A DNA stretch of 18,790 nt from Pseudomonadota bacterium (GCA_020161965.1 JAIUNH010000015.1:1-18790); one strand, 5' to 3'. Counted from the stretch's first letter, positions 1 to 7,877 are shown. Program-made: numbers and translations. The notes: generated from the sequence alone by a model not told the origin.

Positions 1-342
1 GGGGAAGGCGAGCAGCATCGTACCCATGGTCGCCATCGCCGAGACCTTCACCGTGATCCACAGGCATTTGAGATAGAAGGAATCGGTGAAGACGCGCAGA
101 TAGTTCGAAATCTCCCATTCCGCACCGGTACGGCCATAGCCGAGATCGCGATGCAGACTGCCTTCGATGAATAGGCCGAGCGACGCGACCAGCAGCACGA
201 CGAACACGACCAGTGACGGGACCAGCATCAACGCCCAAACGCGGCCGTCGCCTTCGTCGCTCGGCGACGCCTTGCGGCGCAGGAAGGCGAAGTTGAAGGG
301 CTTGAGGCGGGGCGCGCGCGGGGCGGCGATATCGGCGGGCAT
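1..342 (-). CDS. ABC transporter permease, N-terminal part (cut by window edge)
   Basis: An open frame of 114 codons runs from ATG at 342 to the window edge without a stop. The protein starts with a basic, proline-rich cytoplasmic tail, followed by one strongly hydrophobic segment (about residues 46-63, VWALMLVPSLVVFVVLLVAS-like). A periplasmic stretch then contains YLRVFTDSFYLKCLWITVKV, the typical entry into the MetI-like permease core of PotB/PotC-type (polyamine, opine or sugar) importers. The family forms the membrane channel of a binding-protein-dependent importer. The start lies only 2 bp after the stop of the 2-hydroxyacid dehydrogenase gene, so the two are probably translated from one message. 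The rest of the permease and any ATPase or binding protein lie outside the window, so the substrate is unknown. Confidence 0.8.
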   Translation of the reverse strand, partial: MPADIAAPRAPRLKPFNFAFLRRKASPSDEGDGRVWALMLVPSLVVFVVLLVASLGLFIEGSLHRDLGYGRTGAEWEISNYLRVFTDSFYLKCLWITVKVSAMATMGTMLLAFP

Positions 343-344
343 GG

Positions 345-1346
345 TCAAGCTCCGGCCGGCACGAAGAACGCCGGCGCCGTCGGGGAAATTTCGTTGGCGA
401 GGGCGGTCCCTTCGCGCCAGCGTCGGATATTGGCGAAGCACAGCTCGGCGAGCTGCTTGGCGGTTTCGTTACCGCCATAGCCCGCGACATGGGGCGAGAC
501 GATCGCGTTCTCGAAGCGCCACAGCGGGCTGGTCGCGGGCAGGGGTTCCTGCGCGGCGACATCAGTCGCGAAACCATGCGGCCGGCCGGCTTCCAGCGCG
601 TTGACCAAGGCCGCCTCATCGATGATTTCGCCCCGCGCGACGTTGACGAGCAGGGCCTGCGGTTTCATCGCGGCAAGTTCGTCACGGCCGATCATGTGCC
701 GCGTCGTCGCGTCGAGCGGAAGGGCGATGACGACCGCATCGGCTTGGGCGAGCTCGGCGCGCAGATCCGCGATACCCGAAACACGCTCGACGTTTTCATG
801 GGGGGCCGGTGTGCGCGCCGCGCGCCCCAGGCCGGCGACCGACATGCCGAACGCCTTGGCGAGACCGGCGACCGCGCGGCCGATGGCGCCAAGCCCGATC
901 ACCAGCATCCGCTTGCCGGTCAGCGAGACCATATCGACGCCGAGATTGGTGCGATCCCAAGCGGCGCGCTGGCGCTGGCGTTCCAATTGCGGGACGCGGC
1001 GCGCGAGAGCGAGCAGCAGCGCCATCGCATGCTGCGCCACTGACGGCGCCCAAACATCGCCGCCGGTCGCTAAGCGAAGACCGGGACGCACGCCGTGGCG
1101 TTGGAAGACGTCGCTACCCGAGGTGATCGACTGGATCAGCTTCAGCTTCGGCGACGCGGCGGCGGCGCGTGCGACAGCTTCGGTATAACGGCTGTTCTGG
1201 GTAATCAGCACCTCGCTGTTCGCAAGATGCCCAGGCATGGCGGCGGGATCTGTCTCGACGATCATCCGCGCGTTGGGCAGGCCCGCGCAGCGCGCCAGAA
1301 TGGCGTCGGCCGCGATATCGACATGGATGACGACGTGCAATTTCAT
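345..1346 (-). CDS. D-2-hydroxyacid dehydrogenase (NAD(P)-dependent)
   Basis: A 333-aa protein if started at ATG 1346; the frame is open to 1424 with other possible starts at 1367 and 1424. No start has a strong ribosome site; 1346 is chosen because the fold begins directly with MKLHVVIHVD. The family interconverts 2-keto acids and D-2-hydroxyacids such as glyoxylate/glycolate or hydroxypyruvate/glycerate. A Rossmann motif GLGAIG is at residues 151-156. The catalytic triad of the family is present: Arg in NVARGE (about 238), Glu in AAQEPLP (about 267) and His in SPHVAGY (about 286). The Arg after the second strand of the Rossmann fold (GLGRAAR) would fit NADPH use, which is inference. The downstream permease starts 2 bp after the stop, suggesting that the substrate or product is linked to an imported compound. 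Confidence 0.88.
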   Translation of the reverse strand: MKLHVVIHVDIAADAILARCAGLPNARMIVETDPAAMPGHLANSEVLITQNSRYTEAVARAAAASPKLKLIQSITSGSDVFQRHGVRPGLRLATGGDVWAPSVAQHAMALLLALARRVPQLERQRQRAAWDRTNLGVDMVSLTGKRMLVIGLGAIGRAVAGLAKAFGMSVAGLGRAARTPAPHENVERVSGIADLRAELAQADAVVIALPLDATTRHMIGRDELAAMKPQALLVNVARGEIIDEAALVNALEAGRPHGFATDVAAQEPLPATSPLWRFENAIVSPHVAGYGGNETAKQLAELCFANIRRWREGTALANEISPTAPAFFVPAGA

Positions 1347-1532
1347 GCCGTACGCCCGTGCCGGCATCGCGTATTTCGTGCCGGCGAAGGGGAGGAAACG
1401 GACGGCATACAAATGAGGTAGCAAGCGTTATGCCATCGATAATTCATAATGCAATTTCCGGATTTACTCGATTTATCAGTTGGGTATCAGATTCGTATCT
1501 GCCCTTTTCGGGGCAAGTTCGCCGACCATCGT
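1347..1532. other. Intergenic region between two minus-strand genes, with a small hairpin
   Basis: This 186-bp, AT-richer stretch separates the flavoprotein gene from the dehydrogenase gene. It holds CAGAT-TCGT-ATCTG (1485-1498) flanked by GGG and CCC with a three-base bulge, and directly next to it TGCCC-TTTTC-GGGGCA. These could be a weak terminator or a regulator site for the dehydrogenase-permease pair. No strong promoter is visible. Confidence 0.25.
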
Positions 1533-2960
1533 TTATTTTTTGGACGGTATGTTCGCGACGAACCCCGGCGGCGGCGTCAGCTCGACGACCTCCGGATCGT
1601 CGTAGCGGACGAGATCGTCGAGATGGCGCGCGGAATCTTCGAGGAAGAGGTTGCGCAGCACGCCGGCGACCAAACGCGGCGTGCCGTATTTCATGCCCGA
1701 GATCGACGCGGCGGCGTGCCCCATGCTGATATTGGCGCCCGCAGTGAAATTGTGGATGTGCCGCAAATAAGGTGCCGACCCCGGCGTCTTTTCCAGAAAC
1801 TCGAAGGCGGGGCCGAGATAGGCTTCGCGCGCGAGCTGCTCGTCTTCTTCGCCCGGCGGCGGAGTGAAACGGTCGCGCCACTGCGCGATATCGTCGGCGA
1901 CCAAGGCGAGTTCCGGCCGGCAATGCGGATCGCTGACGAGCCCTGTGCCGAGGATCAGAAAATCGAACTCGAACAATCCCTTCGGCGTTCGGATCGCGAC
2001 GGTTTCGCCTTTCATCTCGGCGTTGAGCCAAGCGGCACCAGCATGCATCGTGAAATTCGCGTGCGACGTGCAGCGCCACACCGTGTCTTGCGGCGGGGGT
2101 GCGCGCAGGCGCTGGATCTGGCGGCTGAACATCCAGCGATCGAGCGGGGGCAAGTCGGCATAGAAGGCGACGAAGCCCGAATACTCGATCCAGCGTTTGT
2201 GATTGATGCGCGGCAAATCCGGTTGGCGGAAACATAGATCGACGCGTGCCGCGCCGGCGTTGAGCGCCACGAACGCGTTGTCGAATGCCGAAGCGCCGGC
2301 CCCCAAGACGCCCACGCGCTTGCCGTGCAACGCGGCGAAATCGATCCGGTCAGCGGTGTGGGCGTATTTGTGCTTGGGCAAGCCTGCGACGAGGTCGGGA
2401 ATGAACCAGCGTCCGCCGCCTTCGATGCCGGTCGCGAGGATCACCTTGCGCGCCAGGATGGCATCGCCGTCGCGGGTTTCGATCAGGATCGAATTTCCCT
2501 GCGGCCGCAACAACGTAACCTCGACGTCGTTGCGCACCGGCAGATCGAGAACGCGGCGATACCAGACGAGATATTCCTGCCAAGTTTCGCGCGGAAACTT
2601 GGTCATCTCGTCCCATGCGTCGCGCCCGAACCGCGCTTCGAACCAGGCGCGCGGCGTGAGATTCGGCATGCCGAAATCCAAACCGCTCGATTGCTTGGGC
2701 GTGCGCAACGTGGGCATACGCGCGAAATTCGTCCACGGGCCTTCGGTGCCGCGTGGATTGCGGTCGAGCACAACGATGTTGTCGACTTTTTCGCGCAGCA
2801 GCCCGAACGCCGCGGCCAATCCGCTTTGGCCCCCGCCGACGATGGCGACATCGACGCTCGGCGTTGGTCCTGGCGCGTGTGCCGGCATCCATCGCCGGTT
2901 CGGATAGTCGAGAAATTCGAGTTCCATACGGATGCGTCGTTCGAGCTCGTCCAGATCCAT
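1533..2960 (-). CDS. FAD/NAD(P)-binding flavoprotein, monooxygenase-like
   Basis: A 475-aa protein from ATG 2960. This start is chosen because GGAGGC lies 5 bases upstream; an in-frame ATG further up has no such site. Near the N terminus is an FAD-binding dinucleotide fold, VDVAIVGGGQSG (about 37-47). A second dinucleotide fold is at VGVLGAGASA (about 216-225) and an ATG motif (LATGIEGGG) lies between them. This is the arrangement of flavin-containing monooxygenases and N-hydroxylases that bind both FAD and NAD(P)H. The protein resembles large families annotated only as NAD(P)/FAD-dependent oxidoreductases. No signal peptide or membrane segment is seen, so it should be cytoplasmic. It is transcribed away from the GMC dehydrogenase gene and toward the hydroxyacid dehydrogenase. 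The substrate cannot be read from the sequence. Confidence 0.85.
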   Translation of the reverse strand: MDLDELERRIRMELEFLDYPNRRWMPAHAPGPTPSVDVAIVGGGQSGLAAAFGLLREKVDNIVVLDRNPRGTEGPWTNFARMPTLRTPKQSSGLDFGMPNLTPRAWFEARFGRDAWDEMTKFPRETWQEYLVWYRRVLDLPVRNDVEVTLLRPQGNSILIETRDGDAILARKVILATGIEGGGRWFIPDLVAGLPKHKYAHTADRIDFAALHGKRVGVLGAGASAFDNAFVALNAGAARVDLCFRQPDLPRINHKRWIEYSGFVAFYADLPPLDRWMFSRQIQRLRAPPPQDTVWRCTSHANFTMHAGAAWLNAEMKGETVAIRTPKGLFEFDFLILGTGLVSDPHCRPELALVADDIAQWRDRFTPPPGEEDEQLAREAYLGPAFEFLEKTPGSAPYLRHIHNFTAGANISMGHAAASISGMKYGTPRLVAGVLRNLFLEDSARHLDDLVRYDDPEVVELTPPPGFVANIPSKK

Positions 2961-3024
2961 GCGGCGCCTCCGATGCCAGCGTCCGCTAAGCATCATTCGT
3001 GCCGTCGCCGGAGCGGCTCTGTCG

Positions 3025-3042
3025 ATTCATGTTTTCATGAAT
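3025..3042. promoter_or_regulatory. Inverted repeat in a divergent promoter region
   Basis: ATTCATG-TTTT-CATGAAT is a perfect 7-bp-arm inverted repeat. It sits in the 153-bp gap between the divergent flavoprotein (minus) and GMC dehydrogenase (plus) genes. The position and symmetry fit a dimeric regulator site. A possible -35-like TTGACG follows at 3057-3062, but no convincing -10 was found. Confidence 0.4.
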
Positions 3043-3113
3043 GGCTCTCAGTTTTTTTGACGAGGCTATTTGGACCGCCGATTGCAAGATTCGTTGGAAC
3101 GGAGGGCCGCGGG

Positions 3114-4727
3114 ATGTTCCGCGACAGTTTCGACTACATCGTTGTCGGTGCGGGATCGGCGGGATGCGCGGTGGCGAACCGGCTATCGGCGAATCCCGCA
3201 TGCGCTGTGCTGCTCGTCGAAAGCGGTCCGCGCGACGACAGCTGGAAGCTGCGCATGCCGATCGCGGCGCGTGGCGTGTTTCGCGGCGCCACACCCTTTG
3301 CCGTCGAGTACCAGACAGAACCGCAGTCGCATCTGGGCGGGCGTCGTATCGCACATCCGCGCGGCCGCGTCCTCGGCGGGTCTTCGTCGATCAACGGCAT
3401 GGTGTTCGCGACCGGCCATCCCGGCGATTACGACGATTGGGTTGCCCAAGGTGCGCCGGGCTGGAGCGCACAAGACGTGGCGCCCGTATTCAAGCGCTCG
3501 GAGAATTTCCACGGGCCCGCGAATGACGCGCGCGGCCGGGCCGGGCCGGTGCATGTCCATCCCGCCGGGCCACTGGGCGAGTTGGCCCAGGCGTTTTTGC
3601 AAGCGGGGCGCGAGGCCGGCTACCCGTTCGCCGAGGATATCAACGGCGCGAGCCGGGAAGGCTTCTGCGTTTTCGACATCAACGTCAATAACGGAACGCG
3701 CGCCAGCGCCGCGCAAGCCTATCTCGATCCGGTTCGCGCACGTTCCAATCTGACGATCCTAACCGGCGCTATGGTCGTGCGGATCGCGATCGCGAGAGGC
3801 CGTGCAACCGGAGTCGAGGTCACGATCGGCCGCGAACGTCGCCTGCTCCACGCGCAACACGAGATCATCGTCAGCGGCGGCGCGTTCGCTTCGCCGCAGA
3901 TCTTGATGCTGTCGGGGATCGGCCCGGCGGATGCGCTGGCCGAAATCGGCATCGCGCCGATCCATGATTTGCCCGGCGTGGGCGAGAACTTGCACGACCA
4001 TCTCCATGTCGGCATTCAATTCGAGACGCCGCTACTCGTCGCCTACAACGCGTTGATGGCGCCCCATCGCATGCTGCGCGCCGGTGCGGAATGGTTCTTG
4101 TTCAAGCGCGGAATCGCGGCGAAACCGGTTTTGCAGACGGGCGCATTTCTGCGCTCGCTTCCCGAACTTGCGCGGCCGGACGTGCAGTTCCACTTCTTCC
4201 CGGTATTGATGCGCGATGGCGCGCCCGTCGCCGGCCGCCACGGCTTCAAGGTGATCGCGGAGCCGAGCCGTCCGAGATCGCGCGGCAGGCTGCGTTTGCG
4301 TTCGTCCGATCCCGCCCAAGCGCCCGCCATCGATCCCGCGTATCTCTCGAACGAGGACGATCGCATCGCCATACGGCGCGCCTTCAAGATGGCGATGGAC
4401 ACGATGACCCGTCCGGCTTTCGCGCCGTATCGCGCGCGTCCGGTCGAGCCGGCGGAGATTCCGCGATCTTCGTCCGAACTCGATGCCTATATCGCCCGTG
4501 CGGCGTCGACGTCCTATCACCCTTGCGGCACGTGCCGGATGGGCGATGACGCCGGCGCCGTCGTCGATCCGCGATTGCGGGTGAGGGGGATCGATGCGTT
4601 GCGTGTCGCCGACGCGTCGATCATGCCGACGATCGCCAGCTCCAATCTGAACGCGCCGACGATGATGATCGGCGAACGGGCGGCGGATTTCATTCTGGAA
4701 ACGAAAAATGCCGAGGTTCCGGCGTGA
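3114..4727 (+). CDS. GMC-family FAD oxidoreductase (alcohol/choline dehydrogenase-like)
   Basis: A 537-aa protein from ATG 3114, with GGAGGG about 8 bases upstream. The frame is open much further upstream, but that part lies antisense to the flavoprotein gene and is not coding. The N terminus has the FAD-binding motif YIVVGAGSAGCAVANRL (about 8-24). GMC signature 1 follows (PRGRVLGGSSSINGMVF), and signature 2 is near SGGAFASPQILMLSGIGP. The C-terminal substrate domain carries the catalytic His in SYHPCGTCRMG (about 469) and the family Asn in SNLNAPT (about 511-513). The length matches choline/alcohol dehydrogenases of the family, which oxidise primary alcohols to aldehydes with FAD. No signal peptide is seen. 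The next gene overlaps or closely follows it. The exact alcohol is unknown. Confidence 0.92.
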   Translation: MFRDSFDYIVVGAGSAGCAVANRLSANPACAVLLVESGPRDDSWKLRMPIAARGVFRGATPFAVEYQTEPQSHLGGRRIAHPRGRVLGGSSSINGMVFATGHPGDYDDWVAQGAPGWSAQDVAPVFKRSENFHGPANDARGRAGPVHVHPAGPLGELAQAFLQAGREAGYPFAEDINGASREGFCVFDINVNNGTRASAAQAYLDPVRARSNLTILTGAMVVRIAIARGRATGVEVTIGRERRLLHAQHEIIVSGGAFASPQILMLSGIGPADALAEIGIAPIHDLPGVGENLHDHLHVGIQFETPLLVAYNALMAPHRMLRAGAEWFLFKRGIAAKPVLQTGAFLRSLPELARPDVQFHFFPVLMRDGAPVAGRHGFKVIAEPSRPRSRGRLRLRSSDPAQAPAIDPAYLSNEDDRIAIRRAFKMAMDTMTRPAFAPYRARPVEPAEIPRSSSELDAYIARAASTSYHPCGTCRMGDDAGAVVDPRLRVRGIDALRVADASIMPTIASSNLNAPTMMIGERAADFILETKNAEVPA

Positions 4728-4747
4728 CGTACGAGGAGATAGGCGGG

Positions 4748-5272
4748 ATGAAGGCGGGTTACCTCGTTGGCGGAACCATCTTCTTCGGCGCGATGGCGGC
4801 GCTGATCGGCACCGACGCGCTTGGCGCTTACTTTTTGCTGTTGTTGTTCGTCGTCCTGCCGGCGTTGGTGCTCGCCTGCATTTTCGGATATCGGCGGCAA
4901 TCGAACGGAATCGTATCGGCGATCGAGAAGCTTAAATCCGAGAAAGGGCCATTCGCACTCGAGGTGCCAAGCCGGCCGACGCTTCTGGTCGACGAAAGAT
5001 CCGGCACGATGTTTGTGGTGGGGCCGCTCAAGGAAGATAGCGCCGCCGTGGAAATGCTCGAGTTACAGTTCGACGGTGTTTCTCAAATCGAAGCCAAGCG
5101 GATCGATGCGGTGAACGTCGATGATCTGGAAATTCCCGCGCATAGAGAAAAATGGCAGCTCTGGCTCACCACGAATAAAGCCGAGTATCCAACGGTTCGT
5201 CTGAATGTGGCGGGCAATGGCTTCGAAGCGTTGGAGCTTCGGAACAAGATATCGGCGTTTCTTACGCGTTAA
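4748..5272 (+). CDS. Small membrane protein of unknown function
   Basis: A 174-aa protein from ATG 4748, chosen because GAGGAG lies 9 bases upstream. A GTG at 4724 in the same frame overlaps the GMC stop as GTGA and is the alternative start (182 aa). Two hydrophobic segments fill the N-terminal quarter (about 4-20 and 24-46). A soluble region of about 125 residues follows, rich in beta-strand-like sequence, ending FLTR. I do not recognise a family. It is probably co-transcribed with the GMC dehydrogenase because of its position, but no functional link can be shown. It is the last host gene before the island end at 5320. Confidence 0.75.
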   Translation: MKAGYLVGGTIFFGAMAALIGTDALGAYFLLLLFVVLPALVLACIFGYRRQSNGIVSAIEKLKSEKGPFALEVPSRPTLLVDERSGTMFVVGPLKEDSAAVEMLELQFDGVSQIEAKRIDAVNVDDLEIPAHREKWQLWLTTNKAEYPTVRLNVAGNGFEALELRNKISAFLTR

Positions 5273-5319
5273 ACAGCTGAAAGTATTAAAAAATAATTAT
5301 TAAATAAAACTCCAAAAGT

Positions 5320-5336
5320 TGGCGTCCCCTAGGGGA
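5320..5336. repeat. attL: isolated 17-bp copy of the tRNA-Glu 3' end
   Basis: TGGCGTCCCCTAGGGGA here is identical to 12457-12473, which is the 3' end of tRNA-Glu on the minus strand. Identity stops at both ends of these 17 bp. The central TCCCCTAGGGGA is itself a perfect palindrome. The integrase gene begins 118 bp to the right. This is the expected far-end duplication left by integration into a tRNA gene. Confidence 0.88.
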
Positions 5337-5362
5337 GGCGACGCCTGGGAATTTGAAAGCCA

Positions 5363-5368
5363 TATAAT
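5363..5368 (+). promoter_or_regulatory. Possible -10 element of the integrase promoter
   Basis: A perfect TATAAT lies between attL and the candidate arm sites, about 90 bp before the integrase start. No good -35 is seen at the right spacing, so this is tentative. Confidence 0.3.
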
Positions 5369-5397
5369 GCTGGATTTATTGATGTTTTGTGGATAGC

Positions 5398-5422
5398 GTG
5401 TGGGGGAAACCGTGTGGGGAAA
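5398..5422 (+). repeat. Candidate integrase arm sites, left end (2 copies)
   Basis: GTGTGGGGGAAA (5398-5409) and GTGTGGGGAAA (5412-5422) are direct copies 14 bp apart, between attL and the integrase start. Three more copies lie just inside the right end (12362-12395). Same-orientation short repeats near both ends of an element are typical of tyrosine integrase arm-binding sites. Binding is inferred, not shown. Confidence 0.55.
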
Positions 5423-5454
5423 TTGGTCCCTGCTGAGCCCTAATATAGGCCCCC

Positions 5455-6810
5455 GTGGCGACTACAAAGCTACGCTTCCTCGAAAAGCGCCGGTTGCGCT
5501 GGTACGTCGTCCTCGACGTGCCTGTGGCCCTTCGCCCCATCATCGGCACGGCCCGGCTGGTGGCGTCCACTAAGACTGAAGACCTGTCGATCGCGATGGT
5601 CCGCCGGGACGCAAAGCTCCGGGAGTGGCGAGGTAAGTTTGAGGAGGCAAAGCGGGTCAACGCCGATCCGCTACTTGCCGAGGCATTGATGTTTCGTAAC
5701 GACCCACTCACTAACTATGAAGTGGCTGTATCGGATGACGAAGATGTTCCGTACAGCGCGTACGACTTAAAGACCGATGTGATTGCCGATCGCGCTGGGC
5801 GCATCGAGGAGACGCACGGTGAGGCTCAGGCCCTCGCGTTCGTCGCCATAGCACGCGGTGAAGACGACACGATCCGCTCTATGTTCGACCAGTGGCAGCG
5901 TGAAGGGCACGTTCAGCCGAAAGAGCGGGCCAACCGGGAGACCGTCATCAAGGTGTTCCTCGCGTGGCTCACTGCGAAGAAGGTGGTTCCCACGGTGCGC
6001 TCTGTCACGCGCGCACTAGCCGGGCAATTCGTGTCCGAGGAATTGATTCCCCGGTCACGCGCCACCGCCGCTAAGTATCTCTCGACGCTGCGCGGCTTGT
6101 GGAAGTGGATGGAGAGCAAGGGGGTGGTGAAGGATTTCCCCTGGGATCGTCACCCGTTGCCCAAGCGGCAGTTGTCTCGTGATGAGAAGAAGCGCGCATT
6201 CACCGACGAGGAGGTTGTCAAGCTACTCTCTGGTCATGCGACGCCGACCATGCACGACATGATGATGGTTGCTGCGCTGTCCGGGATGCGTCTGGAGGAG
6301 ATCGCCGCGCTTCGTATCAAGGATATCTCATCGCGTAGTTTCAATATTCCTCGTGCCAAGACGCTTGCTGGGCAACGGCCGGTGCCAATCCATTCGCAAA
6401 TTGCCGCTTTGGTCGCGCGCCGCTCTAAGGGGAAGGGGCCTGATGACAGGCTGTTCTCTGATGTAAGCTCAGAGTCGAAACTTGGAAAGCACGCGGTGGC
6501 TTTCTCAAAGGCATTCACGAATTATCGGCGCAGCATCGGTGTTGATGAGGTGCCTGATGGTAGCAGGGTTTCAGTCGTTGATTTTCACTCGTGGCGCCGT
6601 TGGTTCATCACGGCAGCCGAACGGGCAGGAATTGCTACAGCGACTATCCAGGCTGTCGTGGGCCACAAGCGCGGTAGCCTTGCTCTTGATTTTTACTCGG
6701 AAGGCCCCGGCTTCAAGCTGGCGACGAAATGTGTTGAGGCCGTGAGGTTGCCGCGCCTTACATCTCGTCCTAAAGCCGCGCTAAAAGCCCCACGACGGCG
6801 GGCCGCTTGA
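5455..6810 (+). CDS. int: Tyrosine recombinase / site-specific integrase
   Basis: A 451-aa protein starting with GTG at 5455; an in-frame TAG at 5446 rules out any earlier start. The N-terminal 40 residues (RWYVVLDVPVALRPIIG, then a STKT segment) resemble the DUF6538-type N-terminal region common in proteobacterial island integrases. A core-binding domain follows at about 150-230. The catalytic domain has all expected residues: Arg279 (SGMRLEEIAALR), Lys302 (RAKTLAGQRP), His378 and Arg381 (HSWRR), His404 (GHKR) and nucleophile Tyr414 (DFYSEG). The basic C-terminal tail is RPKAALKAPRRRAA. It lies directly inside attL and points into the island, and should catalyse integration and excision at the tRNA-Glu 3' end. 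The protein looks intact. Candidate arm sites overlap its leader, which would allow self-regulation. Confidence 0.95.
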   Translation: MATTKLRFLEKRRLRWYVVLDVPVALRPIIGTARLVASTKTEDLSIAMVRRDAKLREWRGKFEEAKRVNADPLLAEALMFRNDPLTNYEVAVSDDEDVPYSAYDLKTDVIADRAGRIEETHGEAQALAFVAIARGEDDTIRSMFDQWQREGHVQPKERANRETVIKVFLAWLTAKKVVPTVRSVTRALAGQFVSEELIPRSRATAAKYLSTLRGLWKWMESKGVVKDFPWDRHPLPKRQLSRDEKKRAFTDEEVVKLLSGHATPTMHDMMMVAALSGMRLEEIAALRIKDISSRSFNIPRAKTLAGQRPVPIHSQIAALVARRSKGKGPDDRLFSDVSSESKLGKHAVAFSKAFTNYRRSIGVDEVPDGSRVSVVDFHSWRRWFITAAERAGIATATIQAVVGHKRGSLALDFYSEGPGFKLATKCVEAVRLPRLTSRPKAALKAPRRRAA

Positions 6811-6821
6811 AGTCACTAGAA

Positions 6822-6852
6822 ATGACGGTACCCAATGGAAGAGTGCCGTCAT
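6822..6852. terminator. Hairpin between convergent genes, possible two-way terminator
   Basis: ATGACGGTAC (6822-6831) pairs with GTGCCGTCAT (6843-6852), a 10-bp stem with one G-T wobble and an 11-nt loop. It fills the 64-bp gap between the ends of the integrase gene and the convergent gene at 6875. No long T-run follows on either strand, so its strength as a terminator is uncertain. Confidence 0.4.
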
Positions 6853-6874
6853 ATCCTAATGCAATAAGCGAAGC

Positions 6875-7489
6875 TCATTGTTGTTCCAGCAGCCACTCCA
6901 CCATTTGAATGCAGCTCGGATTAAACGCATATACGGCATATGCGTACGGAATCTTGTAGTCTTCGGCGATCTTTTTTATCGCCGCTGCCGACAAAACACC
7001 TCCTGCTTCGGCCAGCATCCGGCGCCTAAGTACTACGGGCAGCAGAATCTCTCCAGCGGCGACTACCGCAAGCAGTTCATTTACGAACGGCCCATCTTCA
7101 CGATCCTGGGCTTTTCCGGCGCTCAATAGGGCGAAGGACTCTACCAGCTTGGTGATCGCGGAATTGGAGACGTCGTGTGAACCTTCCGGGTCTTCCAGAG
7201 CGTGGCAGAGCTCTTTGCAAATTACCAATCTGAGCCAGTCCTCGGAGAGGTTGTTGGCGTATCGAATTTCCACGGTGGTCTCGGCTCCCGCATATACTCC
7301 AGGGTGCTGTGACCAGCGTGTGAACTGCCCAAGAATTGGATTACCTGCGGGAGCTTCGTATCCAACGAAGACGATATGATCGAGCACGGTTATATCCGTG
7401 AAAACTTTGGTGACGATCTCCAGTGTGATCTCACCTCCGGCCGCGCGTTTGAGTACTTCGTCCCTGACGGCACCGATCGCCTTAAACAT
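6875..7489 (-). CDS. ImmA/IrrE-like protein with altered zinc motif
   Basis: A 204-aa protein from ATG 7489, with GGGGTGAG just upstream; TTG at 7504 and GTG at 7495 are other possible starts. The middle has LRLVICKELCHALEDPEGSHD (about 86-106). Further on, FVNELLAVVAAGEILLPVVLRRR resembles the helix after the metal site in ImmA/IrrE peptidases (xxFAxxLLMP). The usual HExxH is read as KELCH (92-96), so the first zinc-ligand His is Lys. ImmA-type proteins cleave repressors of mobile elements, and IrrE regulates stress responses. With the ligand changed, this protein may be inactive as a peptidase or bind metal differently. The family call is by motif pattern only and not certain. It sits beside the integrase, convergent with it. 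Confidence 0.6.
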   Translation of the reverse strand: MFKAIGAVRDEVLKRAAGGEITLEIVTKVFTDITVLDHIVFVGYEAPAGNPILGQFTRWSQHPGVYAGAETTVEIRYANNLSEDWLRLVICKELCHALEDPEGSHDVSNSAITKLVESFALLSAGKAQDREDGPFVNELLAVVAAGEILLPVVLRRRMLAEAGGVLSAAAIKKIAEDYKIPYAYAVYAFNPSCIQMVEWLLEQQ

Positions 7490-7500
7490 TCTCACCCCGG

Positions 7501-7529
7501 ACAAACAAAAGGCGGCCGGGAGGCCGCCT
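7501..7529 (-). terminator. Rho-independent terminator after the 63-aa gene
   Basis: Read on the minus strand, an 8-bp perfect stem AGGCGGCC/GGCCGCCT with a 4-nt loop (7510-7529) is followed by TTTTGTTTGT. It lies 30 bp after the stop of the 63-aa gene. It ends only about 11 bp before the ATG of the ImmA-like gene, so that gene needs read-through or a start site inside or next to the terminator. Confidence 0.8.
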
Positions 7530-7559
7530 GTTGGTTAGATTTGAAACTTGGGCGCGCTT

Positions 7560-7751
7560 TTAGGCTGGCACGTTGCCCTTCCATTCGGAATGGCGCTTAC
7601 CCGTTTTTACTGCGACTTCCACTTGGTTCATCGCAGCAAAAATTTGCTCTGGCTTCATTGGCTCGCTCGGCTGGAAGAAGAACTTTAGGTCCACCAAGCC
7701 TGCTTCGCGTGCCGCAGAAAGCCGAGCCAAAAACTGTTCACGCTCGGTCAT
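7560..7751 (-). CDS. Small 63-aa protein of unknown function
   Basis: ATG 7751 with GGAG about 9 bases upstream, and a strong terminator right after the stop, make this short gene convincing. The protein begins MTEREQFLARLSAAREAGLVD, then LKFFFQPSEPMKPEQIFAAMNQVEVAV. It looks like two short helices around a hydrophobic strand, with a basic end (KTGKRHSEWKGN). No membrane segment or known motif is seen. It may be a small DNA-associated or accessory protein of the island, but there is no evidence for a specific role. Confidence 0.65.
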   Translation of the reverse strand: MTEREQFLARLSAAREAGLVDLKFFFQPSEPMKPEQIFAAMNQVEVAVKTGKRHSEWKGNVPA

Positions 7752-7877
7752 GGCACTGACTCCATTGCCTTCAATGACGGAGGTCTTTTGACAACAATAT
7801 CGACGTTCGTCAATTGCATCTTATACCCATCTTCCCATTACGCAAGGATTAATCCATATTTTTCAGTTACTTAATTG

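Noticed and set aside
167..604. 145-aa plus-strand frame over the permease and dehydrogenase genes
   Set aside because: Arg/Ser/Ala-rich composition typical of antisense frames in GC-rich genes; the opposite strand carries clear conserved proteins.
2325..3113. Long upstream extension of the GMC frame
   Set aside because: It lies antisense to the flavoprotein gene, and the GMC FAD motif begins normally at the ATG at 3114 with its own ribosome site.
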